From: BS750m-G77 sp043797735
Lineage (GTDB): Bacteria > Omnitrophota > Gorgyraeia > Gygaellales > Profunditerraquicolaceae
Assembly (NCBI GenBank): GCA_043797735.1
Contig: JAZDPH010000068.1
Span: 1 to 6,363 of the forward strand
Direction: 5' to 3'
DNA: 6,363 nt
Part shown: positions 6,101-6,363 of the stretch, piece by piece
Numbering within the stretch: the first letter of the stretch is position 1
Layout of the letters: each line of letters begins with the position of its first letter
Made by a program: the position numbers and the translations under genes
The notes under the pieces: model-generated
Told to the model about the DNA's origin: nothing
Databases searched by the model: none
What the model saw: the letters and a program-made list of their open reading frames with translations, nothing else

Positions 6101-6363
6101 TCGACTTCACCAAGCACTGCTTTCAACGCCTCAATAAAATCATCATTCCTGTGAAAATTCAAAATTAACCGCTCAAAAGTATCTTTATCTAATATTATGC
6201 CCCTTTCAAGATAATCTCCTGAAAGCAACAATCTCGCAATACCCATCAGCCTCTTAACATTATTCTGAAGTTGCCTCTCGTGATTATCCAAAAAGGAACT
6301 TCTTTCTTCCTCTTTAAAACCTAATATTTTTAATATTAAATTTGCAAATTTTACTGCTGGGAG
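1..6363 (-). CDS. Giant membrane-anchored multidomain protein (acetyltransferase, HEAT, CMP kinase-like, uridine kinase-like), partial at both ends
   Basis: One frame on the minus strand runs through the whole window: 2,121 codons with no in-frame TTA, CTA or TCA on the plus strand, checked line by line. The start and stop lie outside. Recognisable parts, in residue order, are a helical region, a hydrophobic hairpin, a GNAT domain, a second hairpin with a Ser/Pro linker, HEAT repeats, an unassigned region, a cytidylate-kinase-like domain, a uridine-kinase-type domain, and a third hairpin plus one more hydrophobic stretch. Stand-alone CMP kinases are about 220 residues and GNAT enzymes about 150, so this is a true fusion many times the usual size. 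Enzyme motifs are intact and in frame, which argues against assembly error within the window. The likely overall role is nucleotide metabolism at the membrane, but that is inference. No separate gene start is needed anywhere inside. Confidence 0.93.
145..174. repeat. EKKEP-linker repeat, copy 2 (partner at 2251-2280)
   Basis: Thirty bases match 2251-2280 with one mismatch (position 163, C versus T). It encodes ASSPVEKKEP and is followed in both places by a variable spacer and then NST. Here it is joined directly to the end of the long repeat at 162-300, so the two modules overlap at the ASSP codons. Confidence 0.88.
162..300. repeat. Long direct repeat, copy B (partner at 4413-4551)
   Basis: This stretch aligns to 4413-4551 without gaps at an offset of 4,251 bases (1,417 codons). 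Over the first 108 bases I count 7 mismatches, about 93% identity; beyond that it decays. Three of the mismatches (plus-strand positions near 227, 239 and 240) lie in the part encoding FVANG versus FAASG. Both copies are read in the same frame and encode the LEFIKH...SASSP module. Confidence 0.92.
421..1350 (-). other. Uridine kinase-type nucleoside kinase domain (PRK/uridine kinase family, residues 1672-1981)
   Basis: This family phosphorylates nucleosides such as uridine and cytidine to monophosphates with ATP or GTP. It most resembles the kinase half of the bacterial nucleoside kinases that usually carry a TGS/threonyl-tRNA-synthetase-like N-terminal half. Visible are the lead-in helix EELRDIIEKGKSQELILISEA, the P-loop GPSSSGKTT (1721-1729), VDNYYKD with the likely catalytic D1751, VDWDSPEALD (1768-1777), VPHFDMKT (1796-1803), Walker-B-like ILIIEG (1820-1825), the RLIRRIVRDAFFRG stretch, WPLVIRGEARYIYP and VLKGYIMPLLE. 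The characteristic tail S-I-L-R-E-F-L-G (1972-1979) is present, so the domain is complete. The usual N-terminal half is absent; the CMP-kinase-like domain sits there instead, only about 12 residues upstream. Together the two could take a pyrimidine nucleoside to its diphosphate. Confidence 0.9.
1384..2169 (-). other. Cytidylate kinase (CMP/UMP kinase)-like domain (residues 1399-1660)
   Basis: Bacterial cytidylate kinase moves a phosphate from ATP to CMP, dCMP or UMP. The family features are present in order: ITIDGPSGAGKTT with the P-loop G1407 to T1415; the substrate-side motif YGKVYRLITWLAL (1431-1443), matching the usual G-x-x-Y-R; the SKEIADNV...SAIPQLR stretch with S1508 and R1514; LEGR (1537-1540) followed by ADVKIFLTAGLEIRARRR (1550-1567); and the lid/base motif D-R-D-D-K-D-S-A-R (1618-1626), matching the usual RDxxDSxR. 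The closing VLDAVTIDATD (1634-1644) also fits. The length of about 260 residues is slightly above the usual 220-230. One difference stands out: the usual D-G-R-D is E-G-R-V here, so the Asp after R1540 is Val1541. The domain is probably folded and ATP-binding; activity on CMP is uncertain. Confidence 0.87.
2170..2280 (-). other. Low-complexity linker ASSPVEKKEPP...NST before the kinase pair (residues 1362-1398)
   Basis: The segment reads ASSPVEKKEPPAETPPATNS followed by a short acidic/basic stretch ending SRNPD. It is rich in Pro, Ala, Thr, Ser and Glu and should be unstructured. The SSPVEKKEP start and the NST end also occur at residues 2065-2079, near the C-terminal side, so this is a reused joint. 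It separates the unassigned region from the first P-loop kinase domain. Confidence 0.75.
2251..2280. repeat. EKKEP-linker repeat, copy 1 (partner at 145-174)
   Basis: This copy encodes ASSPVEKKEP at residues 1362-1371 and lacks the preceding LEFIKH/GLGLG module. The following spacer (PAETPPAT) is longer than in the other copy (LAS) before the shared NST. Confidence 0.88.
2281..3420 (-). other. Unassigned region, possibly containing a diverged protein-kinase-like fold (residues 982-1361)
   Basis: No family is certain. The first part (982-1080) is mixed helical with a Phe/Leu-rich stretch FFLKIFLFLPKQGLGLTKRVL. From about 1085 the pattern suggests a kinase-like N-lobe: strand ETVTIFKYP with K1115, then a helix with E1123 and E1128 in EALYTEARWIGEL, then strands EVIEQGG and ARILRIEA. 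Later come LGLASESLLYLSHNN (1202-1216) and a Gly/Asp/Asn-rich part, GRIDNPHYSLANSNFAILSIRDPEHI (1236-1261), placed where a catalytic and metal-binding loop would be. No canonical HRD or DFG motif is present, so if it is a kinase fold it is very diverged or inactive. The tail (1262-1361) is helical. It leads into the EKKEP linker. Confidence 0.4.
3621..3652. repeat. Exact 32-base repeat within the HEAT array (partner at 4074-4105)
   Basis: Identical to 4074-4105 over 32 bases; both encode LPDSLKQEAI of a HEAT unit. Related, less exact versions lie at 3504-3535, 3845-3876 and 3950-3980. Another pair, GACCCAGATATCAGGATC at 3691-3708 and 3796-3813, encodes DPDIWV. This level of DNA identity in a coding solenoid indicates recent unit duplication or exchange. 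Confidence 0.85.
4074..4105. repeat. Exact 32-base repeat within the HEAT array (partner at 3621-3652)
   Basis: Partner of 3621-3652, 453 bases away (151 codons, four HEAT units). It encodes LPDSLKQEAI of the first clear unit. Confidence 0.85.
4399..4590 (-). other. Membrane module, first copy: TM segment, LEFIKH, Gly-rich hydrophobic segment, Ser/Pro linker (residues 593-655)
   Basis: A clear transmembrane helix (VPTFIMVLALLSLPLILYFW, 593-612) is preceded by N-K-K and followed by PEVLEFIKHSG, a second uncharged stretch LFAASGLGLGAVLSM (624-638), then RTMEIS and a Ser/Pro/Ala linker (SPSASSPAVSTAP). The two hydrophobic stretches look like a helical hairpin; the GLGLG motif suits tight packing. 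The same module returns near the C-terminal end (residues 2015-2067). It separates the acyltransferase from the HEAT repeats. The linker is typical of a flexible joint. Whether it is also a processing site is unknown. Confidence 0.75.
4413..4551. repeat. Long direct repeat, copy A (partner at 162-300)
   Basis: First copy in coding order of the repeat encoding the LEFIKH...GLGLGAVLSMRTMEISPSASSP module. It includes an exact run of about 32 bases shared with copy B, covering the MRTMEISP codons. Differences are mostly C/T or A/G transitions. The identity at DNA level is higher than protein conservation alone would require, which suggests a fairly recent copy or gene conversion. Confidence 0.92.
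4732..5220 (-). other. GNAT-family N-acyltransferase domain (residues 382-544)
   Basis: GNAT enzymes transfer an acyl group, usually from acetyl-CoA, to an amine. The fold's landmarks appear in order: a central strand IVGYVVYW (451-458), then DIYCIAVHPEYFKKGIG (465-481), which is motif A with the CoA pyrophosphate loop K477-K-G-I-G481, the following helix LYLFKKAIDFALARGA, strand LTLYVS (500-505), and motif B with N508, A511 and F514-Y515. The end, FRYRYKL (538-544), fits the final strand. The length of about 160 residues is normal for the family. Nothing is missing that would suggest loss of activity. The substrate cannot be read from sequence; small metabolites, protein N-termini and lysines are all possible. 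It sits between two membrane elements, on the same chain as two nucleotide kinases, which is unusual. Confidence 0.88.
5299..5388 (-). other. Hydrophobic membrane segment 1 (residues 326-355), probable hairpin
   Basis: Thirty residues without a charge, starting ASLVLAALAISLVS and ending IVGAFLIFILL, with a polar turn SPVTGT at 339-344 in the middle. Lys and His flank it (K321, H323, K356, H358). The length and the central Ser-Pro-Gly turn fit either one long membrane helix or two short ones forming a re-entrant hairpin. It separates the helical region from the acyltransferase domain. Confidence 0.75.
5601..5637. repeat. Diverged direct repeat in the N-terminal region (partner at 6081-6117)
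   Basis: Second copy of the short repeat described at 6081-6117, encoding VLRAVEKSKIPEK near residues 243-255. The surrounding sequence does not clearly align. Confidence 0.55.
6081..6117. repeat. Diverged direct repeat in the N-terminal region (partner at 5601-5637)
   Basis: Aligned to 5601-5637 at an offset of exactly 480 bases, 32 of 37 bases agree. The two encode VLGEVEKSEMPEK and VLRAVEKSKIPEK. Similarity fades on both sides, so this is either the remains of a 160-residue duplication or a short shared helix motif. Confidence 0.55.

Larger units (their letters stand above)
5389..6363 (-). other. N-terminal all-helical region of the giant protein (residues 1-325), function unknown
   Basis: I do not recognise a family here. 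The stretch is rich in Glu, Lys, Arg and Leu with few Gly, and reads as a run of amphipathic helices (for example LLLSGDYLERGIILDK, ERFELAKVILQTYPGEE and DERKVFLARIGLGEEPE), as in HEAT- or TPR-like solenoids. Two short parts resemble each other: the stretch around VEKSEMPEK (residues 87-95) and that around VEKSKIPEK (247-255), exactly 160 residues apart. There is no signal peptide or catalytic motif visible. It enters from outside the window, so more of the domain may lie upstream. It ends directly at the first hydrophobic segment. A scaffold or protein-binding role is a guess. Confidence 0.5.

Overview
The window is the inside of one very long gene on the minus strand. Reading the minus strand in the frame whose codons fall on plus-strand positions 1-3, 4-6 and so on, I find no stop codon in all 2,121 codons, and the frame is open at both ends. 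Neither the true start nor the true stop is present. Residue n below is numbered from the right edge: its codon ends at plus position 6366-3n. All the plus-strand open frames I examined are shadows of this frame. I see no tRNA, rRNA, CRISPR array, insertion sequence, promoter or intergenic space.

The product is a membrane-anchored, multi-enzyme protein. Order from the N-terminal side: an all-helical region (residues 1-325); a hydrophobic hairpin (326-355); a GNAT N-acyltransferase domain (382-544); a second hydrophobic hairpin ending in a Ser/Pro linker (593-655); HEAT repeats (about 742-980); a large unassigned region that may hold a diverged protein-kinase-like fold (982-1361); a low-complexity linker (1362-1398); a cytidylate-kinase-like domain (1399-1660); a complete uridine-kinase-type nucleoside kinase domain (1672-1981); a third hydrophobic hairpin that is a near copy of the second (2002-2067); and a last hydrophobic segment (2083-2100).

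The most striking point is the fusion of two P-loop kinases that could act in sequence in pyrimidine salvage: nucleoside to NMP (uridine kinase type), then NMP to NDP (cytidylate kinase type). They sit on the same chain as an acyltransferase and a helical scaffold. Each membrane element looks like an even-numbered hairpin, so the enzyme domains could all lie on the cytoplasmic side. A module of about 46 codons (TM end, LEFIKH, GLGLGAVLSMRTMEIS, SSP) occurs twice at roughly 93% DNA identity in its best 108 bases, and the adjoining VEKKEP...NST linker also occurs twice. This points to spread of linker modules by recombination, or to a functional joint such as a cleavage or sorting site.

Host: the DNA is somewhat AT-rich with many ATA, TTA, AGA and AGG codons and is clearly bacterial in domain content. 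Giant fused genes with Ser-Ser-Pro linkers recall uncultured PVC-group bacteria, especially Omnitrophota. That is recollection and inference, not something the window proves.
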